Positions 16,198-23,414 of a stretch of 26,221 bases of DNA are shown here, piece by piece; the first letter of the stretch is position 1; the number at the start of each line of letters is the position of its first letter. A program made the translations under genes and the position numbers. Origin of the DNA: a virus; the IMG/VR virus record IMGVR_UViG_3300006916_000322, positions 1-26,221 of that record; one strand, 5' to 3'. The notes beneath the pieces were generated by a model. It was not told where the DNA came from. It saw nothing but the letters and a program-made list of their open reading frames with translations, and searched no databases.

Positions 16198-16398
16198 ATG
16201 AGAAAAATAAACCGAGTAAAAATAAATAGATCTATAGAAAATCTTATGACTGCATGTAACGGAACTATCAATCAAAACAATGAGATAGCTCCGCAGACAT
16301 CTATAGTAATAGAAGTATATAAAGTTTTTAGAGGTCTTAGATATTTAAACAATATAGAAATTTCTTCAGAAAATAAATACGAAAGCGAAAAAGTATAA
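16198..16398 (+). CDS. Small hypothetical protein, probably frameshifted before its true end
   Basis: 66 aa as read, starting 3 nt after the primase stop. The stop at 16396-16398 lies next to an AAAAA run (16388-16392). If one A is skipped there, the frame continues as KYNDIKRFYSYIYDNVQND and on to a TAA at 16502-16504, just 1 nt before the next gene's ATG. The joined protein of about 101 aa reads smoothly and fills a 107-nt gap that has no other start codon in that frame. Either a base is lost or gained in the assembly, or the phage uses a +1 frameshift. The protein family is not recognised. Confidence 0.5.
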   Translation: MRKINRVKINRSIENLMTACNGTINQNNEIAPQTSIVIEVYKVFRGLRYLNNIEISSENKYESEKV

Positions 16399-16505
16399 CG
16401 ATATCAAAAGATTTTATAGCTATATTTACGATAACGTTCAAAACGATTTAACCGTTATGAAGAGAAAACAAGAAAAATTTCATACACTTTTTAGAGAAAA
16501 ATAAT

Positions 16506-17357
16506 ATGACAACAATTGTAGCGTTGGCAGGAGCTAAGGTTTCGGGAAAGTCTACTACGGTAAATTATCTACACGGTTACGAAATGAAACGTCATGGGTT
16601 TATTAAACACTTCGATATTTCTCCAGAGGGGAAGTTGATAGTTAATGCTATTTATAGAGACGAAGACAATAGACCTTTCGAATCTGCTGGTATTTTTGAT
16701 TTAGACCAAAAAAATCAAGAGTTTATAGAATATGCATCTAACTCATTTTGGCCGTTTGTTAGGGGCTTTAGTTTTGCAGAACCATTAAAAGAGTTATGTG
16801 TAAATCTATTTGGATTAGAACCAGAAAAAGTATACGGTACTGATGAACAGAAGAACTCACTAACAAAACTTAAATGGGTAGATATGCCAGGTGTTATCAT
16901 TTATGATAGCGACGATATGTGTGACGAAGTATATTCTGTACTAGAGGAAGAAGGAATTGCTGAAAACTTTTATTTCAAATATTTACCAAGTGATGAAGAA
17001 CAGTTCATGACTGGTAGAGAATTCATGCAATATCTTGGTACAGACATATTAAGAAAAATATATAGTAAAATCTGGACGGATTATTGTTTAAATAATATCA
17101 AGAATACTTCTCCAGATCTAGCCTTAATATCTGACTGCCGTTTTGAGAATGAGATTAATGCTATCCAATCAAATGGTGGAAAGGTTATCTATCTAACAAG
17201 AAATGGAAAGCCTGGAAGTCACTCAAGCGAACAGGCTGGTTCTTACATAGAACTTTATGATGCAATAATCGATAATTCCAATATGACAATTACTGAACAG
17301 AATGAAGCTGTTAAAGAGAAATTGTGCGAATGGGGAATTTTACCTAGAAGTCTTTAA
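16506..17357 (+). CDS. Deoxynucleoside monophosphate kinase, T4 gp1-like
   Basis: 283 aa. The P-loop GAKVSGKST (9-17) opens the protein. FAEPLKELCVNLFGLEPEKV, the segment TGREFMQYLGTDILRK, and SDCRFENEINAIQSNGGKVI are characteristic of the phage dNMP kinase family. It phosphorylates dNMPs (in T4: dTMP, dGMP and hydroxymethyl-dCMP) to diphosphates. With dCMP deaminase, ribonucleotide reductase and dUTPase in the same window, it completes most of a dNTP supply route. A 45-60 residue insert after the P-loop region (about 29-75) is somewhat longer than I expect for the family. Confidence 0.85.
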   Translation: MTTIVALAGAKVSGKSTTVNYLHGYEMKRHGFIKHFDISPEGKLIVNAIYRDEDNRPFESAGIFDLDQKNQEFIEYASNSFWPFVRGFSFAEPLKELCVNLFGLEPEKVYGTDEQKNSLTKLKWVDMPGVIIYDSDDMCDEVYSVLEEEGIAENFYFKYLPSDEEQFMTGREFMQYLGTDILRKIYSKIWTDYCLNNIKNTSPDLALISDCRFENEINAIQSNGGKVIYLTRNGKPGSHSSEQAGSYIELYDAIIDNSNMTITEQNEAVKEKLCEWGILPRSL

Positions 17358-17368
17358 GAAAGCTAAAT

Positions 17369-18421
17369 ATGCTAGTCTGCTATCACCGTAGTTCCTCAAT
17401 CGGAACACTTAGTTTCTGTGAACAAAAATATTTCTTAACTTATAATTTAGGAATGAAGGATAAGCAGAATCTTAAAGCTACTATGGGAACAATAGTACAT
17501 AAGTGTATGGAGACGTTGGGAAATATTGTAATAGCCAAACGAGAAGGAAAAAGGAAGGTTAAAGACGAAATTTTTAATCATACTTTTAAGCAGCTAGAAG
17601 ATCTAGAATTTATCAGTAAAATGTGTTATGATTACTATTCTAAGCATGTTCCTGAACTGTCTGAAAAATTCACACCAAGGGTGTACCAGCAGTGCCACGA
17701 TTGGTTTTTGAAGGCTTTGGCCTACAAGAATGGCGAAATGGACCCGAGAAACCAGGATATCTTTGCGGTAGAGCAGTTTTTCGATATTGAAATCAAGAAA
17801 CCTTGGGCGAAATATCGATATGATGTTGACGGAGAGATTATAGAAGGAAATCTTTCGATTAAGGGAACTGTTGACGTTATAGTAAAACATGACGAAAATT
17901 ACTTTCAAATCCTCGATTTTAAAACTGGAAAACGAATAGATTGGGCTACTGGTGAAATAAAGACGCAAGAAAAGCTGGAAAAAGATGTTCAGCTTCTTTT
18001 ATATTATTATGCTCTTAAGAACACATTTCCTGATTATGAATTTTATGTTTCGATTTATTACATAAATGACTCAAAGATTGACGGAGTTGATGTGCCTGGT
18101 GGATTGTTTGATATCTGTTTTGATGAGTCAGACTATGAAAAAGCCGAAAATATACTTAGACAAAAGTTCGAATACATAAAGTCAGTTAGACAGCCTAGAC
18201 TATTGTCTGATGATAATACTCATTGGAAATGTCAATATCTGTGCAAATTTTCTGAAGAATGGGATGATTCTGGGAAGTCCACTTGCCAATTCATGCGAGA
18301 CGAGGTAAAATCCAAGGGGCTATTAGATGTCGTGGCTGAATATGGAGATATTTCAAAAATATCAAAATATGGCTCAGGCGGGGGGGTATTGTCAGAAGAA
18401 GATAAAAAAGGAGATGTTTAG
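17369..18421 (+). CDS. RecB/Cas4-like PD-(D/E)XK nuclease with a probable Fe-S cluster
   Basis: 350 aa. The nuclease core is complete: GTIVHKCMET (His44), KGTVDVIV (Asp169), ILDFKTGKR (Asp183, Lys185) and DVQLLLYYYAL (Gln208). Four cysteines bracket it: Cys17 (LSFCEQKYFL) near the N-terminus, and Cys288, Cys292 and Cys306 near the C-terminus (KCQYLC, then STCQF). This split 1+3 pattern is the iron-sulfur staple of AddB-, Cas4- and related exonucleases, although the spacing here differs from the usual one. It probably resects or degrades DNA during recombination-dependent replication. A GG-rich segment follows in the tail (YGSGGGVLSEEDKK). The stop overlaps the next GTG by 1 nt. Confidence 0.85.
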   Translation: MLVCYHRSSSIGTLSFCEQKYFLTYNLGMKDKQNLKATMGTIVHKCMETLGNIVIAKREGKRKVKDEIFNHTFKQLEDLEFISKMCYDYYSKHVPELSEKFTPRVYQQCHDWFLKALAYKNGEMDPRNQDIFAVEQFFDIEIKKPWAKYRYDVDGEIIEGNLSIKGTVDVIVKHDENYFQILDFKTGKRIDWATGEIKTQEKLEKDVQLLLYYYALKNTFPDYEFYVSIYYINDSKIDGVDVPGGLFDICFDESDYEKAENILRQKFEYIKSVRQPRLLSDDNTHWKCQYLCKFSEEWDDSGKSTCQFMRDEVKSKGLLDVVAEYGDISKISKYGSGGGVLSEEDKKGDV

Positions 18422-18582
18422 TGGATGTAGATAGAATAATATTAAACATTGAAATTAATTTATATAAGTCTTTAGTAAAACAATATGGTTTTGCTTTAGC
18501 TGTTTATTCTGACAATGCTTTTGACTGGGGGATAATAAATGAGACAATTGAAAGATCAGAATACAAAATGGTTTCCAACTAG
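18421..18582 (+). CDS. Small hypothetical protein between nuclease and polymerase
   Basis: 53 aa from GTG at 18421 to TAG at 18580-18582. A GGAG sequence near 18410-18413 lies about 7 nt upstream of the GTG and supports the start. The start overlaps the nuclease stop by 1 nt, and the 3' end overlaps the polymerase gene by 44 nt. The protein reads RIILNIEINLYKSLVKQYGF in its first half, probably one amphipathic helix. No family is recognised. Confidence 0.5.
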   Translation: MDVDRIILNIEINLYKSLVKQYGFALAVYSDNAFDWGIINETIERSEYKMVSN

Positions 18583-19984
18583 AGTAACTTCACATTACTC
18601 ACTATTACAGTCAACATTAACACCTAAAGTTTTAGTATCTACTGCTAAATCTTTTGGGTATAATTCTGTAGCACTTACAGATTACGCATCTGTTTCAGGT
18701 GCTGTTCAATTTATAAAGGCTTGTAAAAAGGAAGAGATCAAAGGGATTATCGGATGCGAGATCCCCGTAGAAAATTATGGAGGAACTATAATTGTTCTTT
18801 GCAAGAATAAAGAAGCATGGGTTAAGCTATTAAAAATTGTTTCTATATGCAATAAGCATGAGGGATTGATATTCCCGTCAGAATCTCTGTCTATTATAGA
18901 CGGGGATTTTTTTGTTATTGACGGATATATTGGAAGCCGATTATTTTATCATATTGTTGAAGACCCAGCATGTATTCATAAGGCTGAGACTGAAGAAGAA
19001 GCAGTCTCTTGTCTAGATAATACAAACCAGGATTTAGTTATTCAGAAGATTAATGACTACATTAATTTATTTGGGGAAAACTATTTCTTAGAGCTTAATA
19101 GAATCAATGGAAAAGAGTTCCCATCTTCTAACGCAGTGTCTGATTATCTATCTCAGATTGCTACAGACATGAATTTTTCTAACTTGGTTGCTGGTTGCCC
19201 AATTAATTACGCCAAGCCTGAAGACGCGGTAGACCATCGTCTTTTACTATCATCTAAGATGAAGGTGACCAGTAGTAATGCGGAGAAGGGGCTACTTAAA
19301 GAAGATTTTTACAAATTTACAAAATTCTTCAAGAGTAACCTTTATTGTTTTCCAGACCAAGAGAATATAAAAAAACTCTATGAACCTAATCTGATTGAAA
19401 ATGTGGGCAAGATTGATGAACAATGTGAGTCCTATGATATTCTTTCTGCCCCACTATTACCAGTGTTTGATTGTCCCGGTGGTTTAAGCCAGATCGAATA
19501 CCTTAAACAGCTATGCCGTGAGGGTTGGAAAAACAAATTAATACCACAAGGTGTTGTAAAAACAGAAGAGAAGAGTATTGAGTATAGAGATAGAGTATTA
19601 AGCGAACTTAAAATCATTGAAGAAGCTAATCTTGCTGGCTACTTTCTTATCGTAGCAGACTATGTAAATAAATTCAGGGATAATGGACGATTAATCGGTC
19701 CTGGAAGAGGGTGTTTCTTACCAGATACAAGAATCAAGATGGATGATGGAATCTATACCCCCATTGCTTCAATTGAAATTGGAGACAAGGTTATAGATGC
19801 TTATGGAAAGCCTCAAGAGGTATATGACAAACTAGAATATGATGTAGATGAAGACATTATTGAGTTAGAATTTGAAAATGGAAAAATTGTCAGATGTACT
19901 CAAGATCATAAATTTTTAACGAATAACAGAGGTTGGGTAGAAGCTAAAGATCTAAATAATGAAGACGATGTGGTCGAGGTATAA
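18539..19984 (+). CDS. dnaE: DNA polymerase III alpha, fragment A (N-terminal) fused to split-intein N-half
   Basis: 481 aa. Residues 1-391 are the DnaE N-terminus: a PHP domain (about 15-260), then the start of the palm (LGPVL-type region, VLSELKIIEEANLAGYFLIV and GRLIGPGRG). Residues 392-481 are an intein N-half, starting CFLPDTRIK right after GPGRG. The PHP metal site is degraded: only HYSLL (His19) and TDYAS (Asp48-Tyr49) remain where active PHP domains have HxH and TDH. PHP-linked nuclease activity is therefore unlikely; a separate DEDDh exonuclease is encoded at 21991. The protein is expected to be ligated to fragment B by trans-splicing. The start follows a GGGGG run at 18527-18531. 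Confidence 0.92.
   Translation: MRQLKDQNTKWFPTRVTSHYSLLQSTLTPKVLVSTAKSFGYNSVALTDYASVSGAVQFIKACKKEEIKGIIGCEIPVENYGGTIIVLCKNKEAWVKLLKIVSICNKHEGLIFPSESLSIIDGDFFVIDGYIGSRLFYHIVEDPACIHKAETEEEAVSCLDNTNQDLVIQKINDYINLFGENYFLELNRINGKEFPSSNAVSDYLSQIATDMNFSNLVAGCPINYAKPEDAVDHRLLLSSKMKVTSSNAEKGLLKEDFYKFTKFFKSNLYCFPDQENIKKLYEPNLIENVGKIDEQCESYDILSAPLLPVFDCPGGLSQIEYLKQLCREGWKNKLIPQGVVKTEEKSIEYRDRVLSELKIIEEANLAGYFLIVADYVNKFRDNGRLIGPGRGCFLPDTRIKMDDGIYTPIASIEIGDKVIDAYGKPQEVYDKLEYDVDEDIIELEFENGKIVRCTQDHKFLTNNRGWVEAKDLNNEDDVVEV
19712..19981 (+). other. Split intein N-half (IntN) of DnaE site GPGRG|SAAGSL
   Basis: 90 residues. Block A is CFLPDTRIKMDDG with the nucleophile Cys1. Block B is VRCTQDHKFLTNNRG with the TxxH signature. 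The sequence then ends after KDLNNEDDVVEV with a stop codon, so blocks F and G are missing. They are found on the separate gene at 21047 (C-half). The extein junction is exact against DnaE: GPGRG before, SAAGSL after. Length and composition fit natural split-intein N-halves (about 90-105 aa), not a truncation artefact. Confidence 0.92.
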
Positions 19985-19996
19985 AAAGAACCTCGA
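19974..19996 (+). other. Hairpin enclosing the stop codon of fragment A
   Basis: TCGAGGT (19974-19980) pairs perfectly with ACCTCGA (19990-19996), leaving a 9-nt loop that contains the TAA stop at 19982-19984. Two further G-T pairs could extend the stem. No long T-run follows, so it is a weak terminator at best. It may stabilise the mRNA end or affect termination of translation. Confidence 0.45.
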
Positions 19997-20023
19997 TTGG
20001 GACTTTTGGGTGTATAGGATGAT

Positions 20024-20239
20024 ATGATGAGAACTAAGAGACTATATCAAATAATTTACAGGCATGAACAGTATATTCAACCTATGTCTAAATTAATTAG
20101 TAGTTGTTTTATTACACTCTACAGAGAAGATGTAGTTAGTCTAAATTTGCCTAGATTAATTAGGACTCATTCATGGCTCAGTCTTGTCTCTTGTGAAGAC
20201 GAGTATTTTTTCATAGAAGAAGTCAAATATGAAGAGTGA
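20024..20239 (+). CDS. Small hypothetical ORF inside the split DnaE locus
   Basis: 71 aa from ATG at 20024 (or 20027), with AGGA at 20016-20019 as a ribosome-binding site. The protein has basic N-terminal residues (RTKRLYQIIYRHEQYIQPM), a hydrophobic centre and an acidic end (EDEYFFIEEVKYEE). No motif is recognised. It lies entirely between the two intein halves, next to the endonuclease gene, and might be a co-mobile small protein or the remnant of another gene. The stop lies 2 nt before the endonuclease ATG. Confidence 0.45.
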   Translation: MMRTKRLYQIIYRHEQYIQPMSKLISSCFITLYREDVVSLNLPRLIRTHSWLSLVSCEDEYFFIEEVKYEE

Positions 20240-20241
20240 TT

Positions 20242-21063
20242 ATGAAAACCATTACATTGAAAGAGTTAAAAGACTTAAATTATAGTCCAAAAGGTGTCTC
20301 TAATTACAAATTAATAGAAGGAGAATGTTCCAAGTGTAATCAAAATTTTGAGTATTCAAATGTAAAAAAATTTTTACGAAATAGAAAATCAAATCAAAAC
20401 AAAGACGAATGGGATACTTGTGCTAAGTGCTATCTGAAACTTAAGACTATTGAAGATTCAAAATGGATGGAAGCTAACAGACAGGCTCAATTAATAGCTC
20501 AAAATAGACCAGAACAAAAGAAAAGAAACGCAGAAGGCGTTTCTAAAAGTTGGGACCAAGAGAGAAAATCAAAAGCTTCAGATTTTTTAAAAAAAAGATG
20601 GGAAAACGAAGAGGGGTTTGCTGAGAAGGCTCTTAAAAATTTCGAATGGACTCAAACAAATGATGAGAGGCATAATGAGATTCTAAAAAGGTCTCTAGGA
20701 GCTGGTGGGCTTAAAGGAGAGTATCAGGGGATCAGATACGATAGTGCTGTTGAATTATCTTTTTTATTGTGGTGTGAGAATAAAAATATTCCCATAAAAA
20801 GATATGATTTAGCTCCTATCTCTTATTTGGCAGAAGATGGTAAAACAAGATTGTATTTTCCAGATTTCATTATTTACCACAATCAGATTATAGAGATCAA
20901 AGGTTTAGGGGTGTATTATCAAAAAAATTATCAGAGAAATTTGTTAAAAATAGACGCTGCACAAAAATTCTGTCAAAATTATAAAGTAATATTTAGTGAC
21001 GATGAGTGCTTGAAGAAATTCTATAAAAAAGCTAGAAAGTTACATCATGAAACTAAAAAATAA
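20242..21063 (+). CDS. Free-standing Vsr-like/PD-(D/E)XK homing endonuclease candidate
   Basis: 273 aa from ATG at 20242 (a GTG two codons earlier is possible). Residues 29-63 carry a CSKC/CAKC zinc finger. Residues 85-130 are a Lys/Glu-rich helical region with NUMOD3-like appearance (NAEGVSKSWDQERKSKASDF). Residues 163-225 hold the nuclease core: YDSAVELSFLLWC (Glu171), YFPDFIIYH (Asp208), and QIIEIKG (Glu218, Lys220). Environmental phage 'fractured genes' carry free-standing endonucleases of a Vsr-related type in exactly this place, between intein halves, which supports the homing role. The 3' end overlaps the C-half gene by 17 nt. Confidence 0.8.
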   Translation: MKTITLKELKDLNYSPKGVSNYKLIEGECSKCNQNFEYSNVKKFLRNRKSNQNKDEWDTCAKCYLKLKTIEDSKWMEANRQAQLIAQNRPEQKKRNAEGVSKSWDQERKSKASDFLKKRWENEEGFAEKALKNFEWTQTNDERHNEILKRSLGAGGLKGEYQGIRYDSAVELSFLLWCENKNIPIKRYDLAPISYLAEDGKTRLYFPDFIIYHNQIIEIKGLGVYYQKNYQRNLLKIDAAQKFCQNYKVIFSDDECLKKFYKKARKLHHETKK

Positions 21064-21151
21064 GAAACTGACTAAACATACTGGTAAAGTATATGATCTT
21101 TCTGTGACAAATTCTCACACGTATAATGTTGAAAGCTTAGGTGTTCATAAT
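21047..21151 (+). other. Split intein C-half (IntC) of DnaE site GPGRG|SAAGSL
   Basis: 35 residues. Block F is KVYDLSVTNSHTYNVESLG and block G is VHN followed by Ser+1. The terminal His-Asn pair and Ser+1 are intact, so splicing should be active. 35 aa is the standard C-half length of split inteins. It is separated from its N-half by 1.06 kb carrying two ORFs. Confidence 0.92.
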
Positions 21152-21835
21152 TCAGCCGCAGGCAGTTTAGTCTCTTATTTAGTTGGTATTACTCTGATTG
21201 ACCCTATTCCTTACGGCCTTCTATTTTCAAGATTTTATAACTCAGCACGTATTGGCTCATTACCCGATATTGATGTTGACTTCCCGCCAGATTTGCGTGA
21301 AGAGGTCATTAATTATCTTAGAGAAAAATATGGTCACGATAAAGTTTGTCAGATGGTGACTTTTGGACGGTTGCAAGGTCGTGGAGCACTAAAAGAAGTA
21401 TTAAGGATTAATGAGTCATGTTCGTTCGAAGAGATGAACATGATTACGAACAAGATACCACTAGAGTCACTTCTTTCTGATAAGCTGGAAGAAATGGAAA
21501 AACCTTCAGTAATTAAATGGTGCTTAGAAAATGACCCAGACGCTCTAAGAGAGTATTGCGTAGAAGTTGATGGTGAGCTTTCTGGTGATTATGCAAAACA
21601 ATTTGAACAAGCATTAAGAATTGAGGGGATATTTAAATCTCAAGGCAAACATGCTGCTGGAGTGGTTGTTTCATCTGTTACATTAGAACAGTTCTGCCCA
21701 ATGGTTAAACCAACCAAGGGGGAAGATCCTGTAGCTGGATTTGAAATGAGCGATTTAGAAGCGGCTGGCGGTGTTAAGCTCGACATATTGGGTGTAAATT
21801 TATTACGTAAAATAGAAATGACATGTCATGTGTGA
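21047..21835 (+). CDS. dnaE: DNA polymerase III alpha, fragment B (catalytic core), with split-intein C-half
   Basis: 262 aa. Residues 1-35 are the intein C-half; residues 36-262 continue DnaE from SAAGSLVSYLVGITLIDPIP. The catalytic motif LPDIDVDF gives Asp76 and Asp78. The third catalytic Asp is Asp246 in GGVKLDILG. FGRLQGRGALKEVL and GKHAAGVVVSS are further DnaE signatures. All three catalytic aspartates lie on this one 262-aa gene product. The protein ends at LLRKIEMTCHV in a linker of the polymerase, with no intein at that end. It therefore joins fragment A covalently by trans-splicing but must contact fragment C non-covalently. Confidence 0.92.
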   Translation: MKLKNKKLTKHTGKVYDLSVTNSHTYNVESLGVHNSAAGSLVSYLVGITLIDPIPYGLLFSRFYNSARIGSLPDIDVDFPPDLREEVINYLREKYGHDKVCQMVTFGRLQGRGALKEVLRINESCSFEEMNMITNKIPLESLLSDKLEEMEKPSVIKWCLENDPDALREYCVEVDGELSGDYAKQFEQALRIEGIFKSQGKHAAGVVVSSVTLEQFCPMVKPTKGEDPVAGFEMSDLEAAGGVKLDILGVNLLRKIEMTCHV

Positions 21836-22001
21836 TGTAGAAAAAGTAATGGATGATATTTTTTTTGATATATGGTACGATTCGGCTGATCAATTAGATA
21901 ATGAAGAATTAAGGAAAATAGAAAATATTATTTACGATAATATTAACAGCCTAAATATAATTATGCAAAACTTTTATTTTAGAGAATTTTATGATATATA
22001 A
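21828..22001 (+). CDS. Small acidic hypothetical protein in the DnaE B/C break
   Basis: 57 aa from ATG at 21828 to TAA at 21999-22001. The gene overlaps the fragment B stop by 8 nt and the exonuclease start by 11 nt, filling an otherwise empty gap. The protein is acidic at its start (MCDVEKVMDDIFFDIWYDSA) and rich in Ile, Asn and Asp, probably helical. No family is recognised. Confidence 0.5.
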   Translation: MCDVEKVMDDIFFDIWYDSADQLDNEELRKIENIIYDNINSLNIIMQNFYFREFYDI

Positions 22002-22671
22002 TACATATTGTGTGTACGATTTAGAGACTACATCACCCTCACCAAAAACTACACAAATAGTGCAAATTGCTGCCAAGATGGTCAATAGCAGAACTTTAAG
22101 TATAATTCCGGGGTCAGAATTTCAGTCATTAGTTCAACCTAGTTTTGATCCAGAATTTTGTAAGCTTCATAGATTAGATTTACTTCAGCCGGGGGCTATA
22201 GCAGTACATGGTAAAACTGAAGCAATGCTTAGAACGGCACCCACACTAAAAGCCGTTTGGTCAAATTTCTGTGAGTATGTGAAGTCTTACAATTACAAAG
22301 GGACTAATTGGACAGCACCAATTCGAGTTGGATATAATAATAAAGGGTTCGATGATATCATTGTTGAAAGGGTTATGTGTGACTCACCTTGGGAATATGG
22401 ACCATCTTCTAAAGATAAAAGCAGACAGGATTTATTTAACAAATACTCATCAATTGACGTATATGATATTATGTTACTGATGTTTGAAAATGATAAATCT
22501 GTTAATAAGTTAGGGGCCGATGCTTTAGTACGTGGACATATGGGTTATTCGAAAAAGAATGCTCACGATGCTATGGCTGACGTAGATATGACGGCGGAAT
22601 TATTCTGTACGGTACAGCGTTCTATTCGGGCATTTGCAAAGACTAAGAATTTTAAAGGAATGTTTAACTAG
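21991..22671 (+). CDS. DnaQ-like DEDDh 3'-5' exonuclease
   Basis: 226 aa. The DEDDh motifs are complete: YDLETTS (Asp10, Glu12), GYNNKGFDD (Asp121) and AHDAMADVDM (His192, Asp197). These are the metal ligands and general base of RNase T/DnaQ/ExoI-type exonucleases. The gene lies directly inside the break between DnaE fragments B and C, and the PHP domain of the polymerase is degraded, so it is a strong candidate for the polymerase proofreading subunit. An alternative is a general single-strand exonuclease (ExoI-like, as hinted by the HRLDLLQPGAIAVHG region). Confidence 0.85.
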   Translation: MIYNTYCVYDLETTSPSPKTTQIVQIAAKMVNSRTLSIIPGSEFQSLVQPSFDPEFCKLHRLDLLQPGAIAVHGKTEAMLRTAPTLKAVWSNFCEYVKSYNYKGTNWTAPIRVGYNNKGFDDIIVERVMCDSPWEYGPSSKDKSRQDLFNKYSSIDVYDIMLLMFENDKSVNKLGADALVRGHMGYSKKNAHDAMADVDMTAELFCTVQRSIRAFAKTKNFKGMFN

Positions 22672-22690
22672 TTATAAAAAGAAAGTAATA

Positions 22691-23398
22691 ATGGAAATTC
22701 CCCAACTTTTTCGTGAGTCACGTTATGGTATGCCAAGTGCAGACCAAATTTTACCTAATAGGAACTATTTAATTGGATACTCTTATTTATTCCGACAGCC
22801 TCGCTGGGCGATGCAGGTAATCGATGGATCGGCATCTGATGTATCTGTAGACCGTCAGGACTGCTTCAGACCTGATTTAAGAATCCCCGAAACCTTCAGA
22901 GCTACATTATCTGACTATGCGGGTTCTGGTTACGATAGGGGGCATCTTGTTCCATCTGCCGATAGCAACGAGACACGTCTAGAAAACAGCGAAACATTCT
23001 TACTCTCTAACATGAGTCCTCAAGCCCCAGACATGAATCGTCGATCTTGGAGAATTCTAGAGTCAGCAGTTAGAAAGATTGCACAAAAACCTGAAGTAGT
23101 AGAGGTCTATGCTATTAGCGGACCTGTTTTTGATTTATCAAAACCATTTACTAAAATAGGTGATGATGTTATTGTCCCGCATGAGTTTTTCAAGACTGTT
23201 TTAGTTGAAGATAATAAAGGTAAGATTGATTTTTGTTCATTCCTTTTACCTAATGAAAAAACAAATACTACTTATAAAGACCACGTTGTTTCTGTTAAAT
23301 ATTTAGAGTTTAGAACCGGACTGCTTTTATGGGATCGTCTAAAAGGGAGTTCAATAGAAAAGGCAAAAACAAAGAAAACTATCCGTAAAGGAATATAA
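22691..23398 (+). CDS. DNA/RNA non-specific endonuclease (NUC1/Serratia-type beta-beta-alpha-metal)
   Basis: 235 aa from ATG at 22691. An upstream in-frame ATG at 22634 would add 19 residues overlapping the exonuclease gene and is less likely. The family signature YDRGHLVPSAD is present (Asp82-Arg-Gly-His85, with His85 as general base). The following SNMSPQAPDMNR has the metal-binding Asn116. No signal peptide is visible, so the enzyme is probably cytoplasmic: host DNA breakdown, recombination, or mobility are all possible. It is the last gene in the insert separating DnaE fragments B and C, 16 nt before fragment C. Confidence 0.88.
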   Translation: MEIPQLFRESRYGMPSADQILPNRNYLIGYSYLFRQPRWAMQVIDGSASDVSVDRQDCFRPDLRIPETFRATLSDYAGSGYDRGHLVPSADSNETRLENSETFLLSNMSPQAPDMNRRSWRILESAVRKIAQKPEVVEVYAISGPVFDLSKPFTKIGDDVIVPHEFFKTVLVEDNKGKIDFCSFLLPNEKTNTTYKDHVVSVKYLEFRTGLLLWDRLKGSSIEKAKTKKTIRKGI

Positions 23399-23414
23399 AA
23401 GAAAGATTCAATAA

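Noticed and set aside
16387-16393. Classical -1 slippery heptamer (A AAA AAG)
   Set aside because: The -1 frame soon stops and gives an unconvincing tail. The sensible continuation lies in the +1 frame, so a dnaX-like -1 shift is not supported.
21836-23414. Group I or II intron joining DnaE fragments B and C
   Set aside because: The interval is almost completely filled by overlapping ORFs, so there is no space for an intron core, and the fragment ends carry their own stop and start codons.
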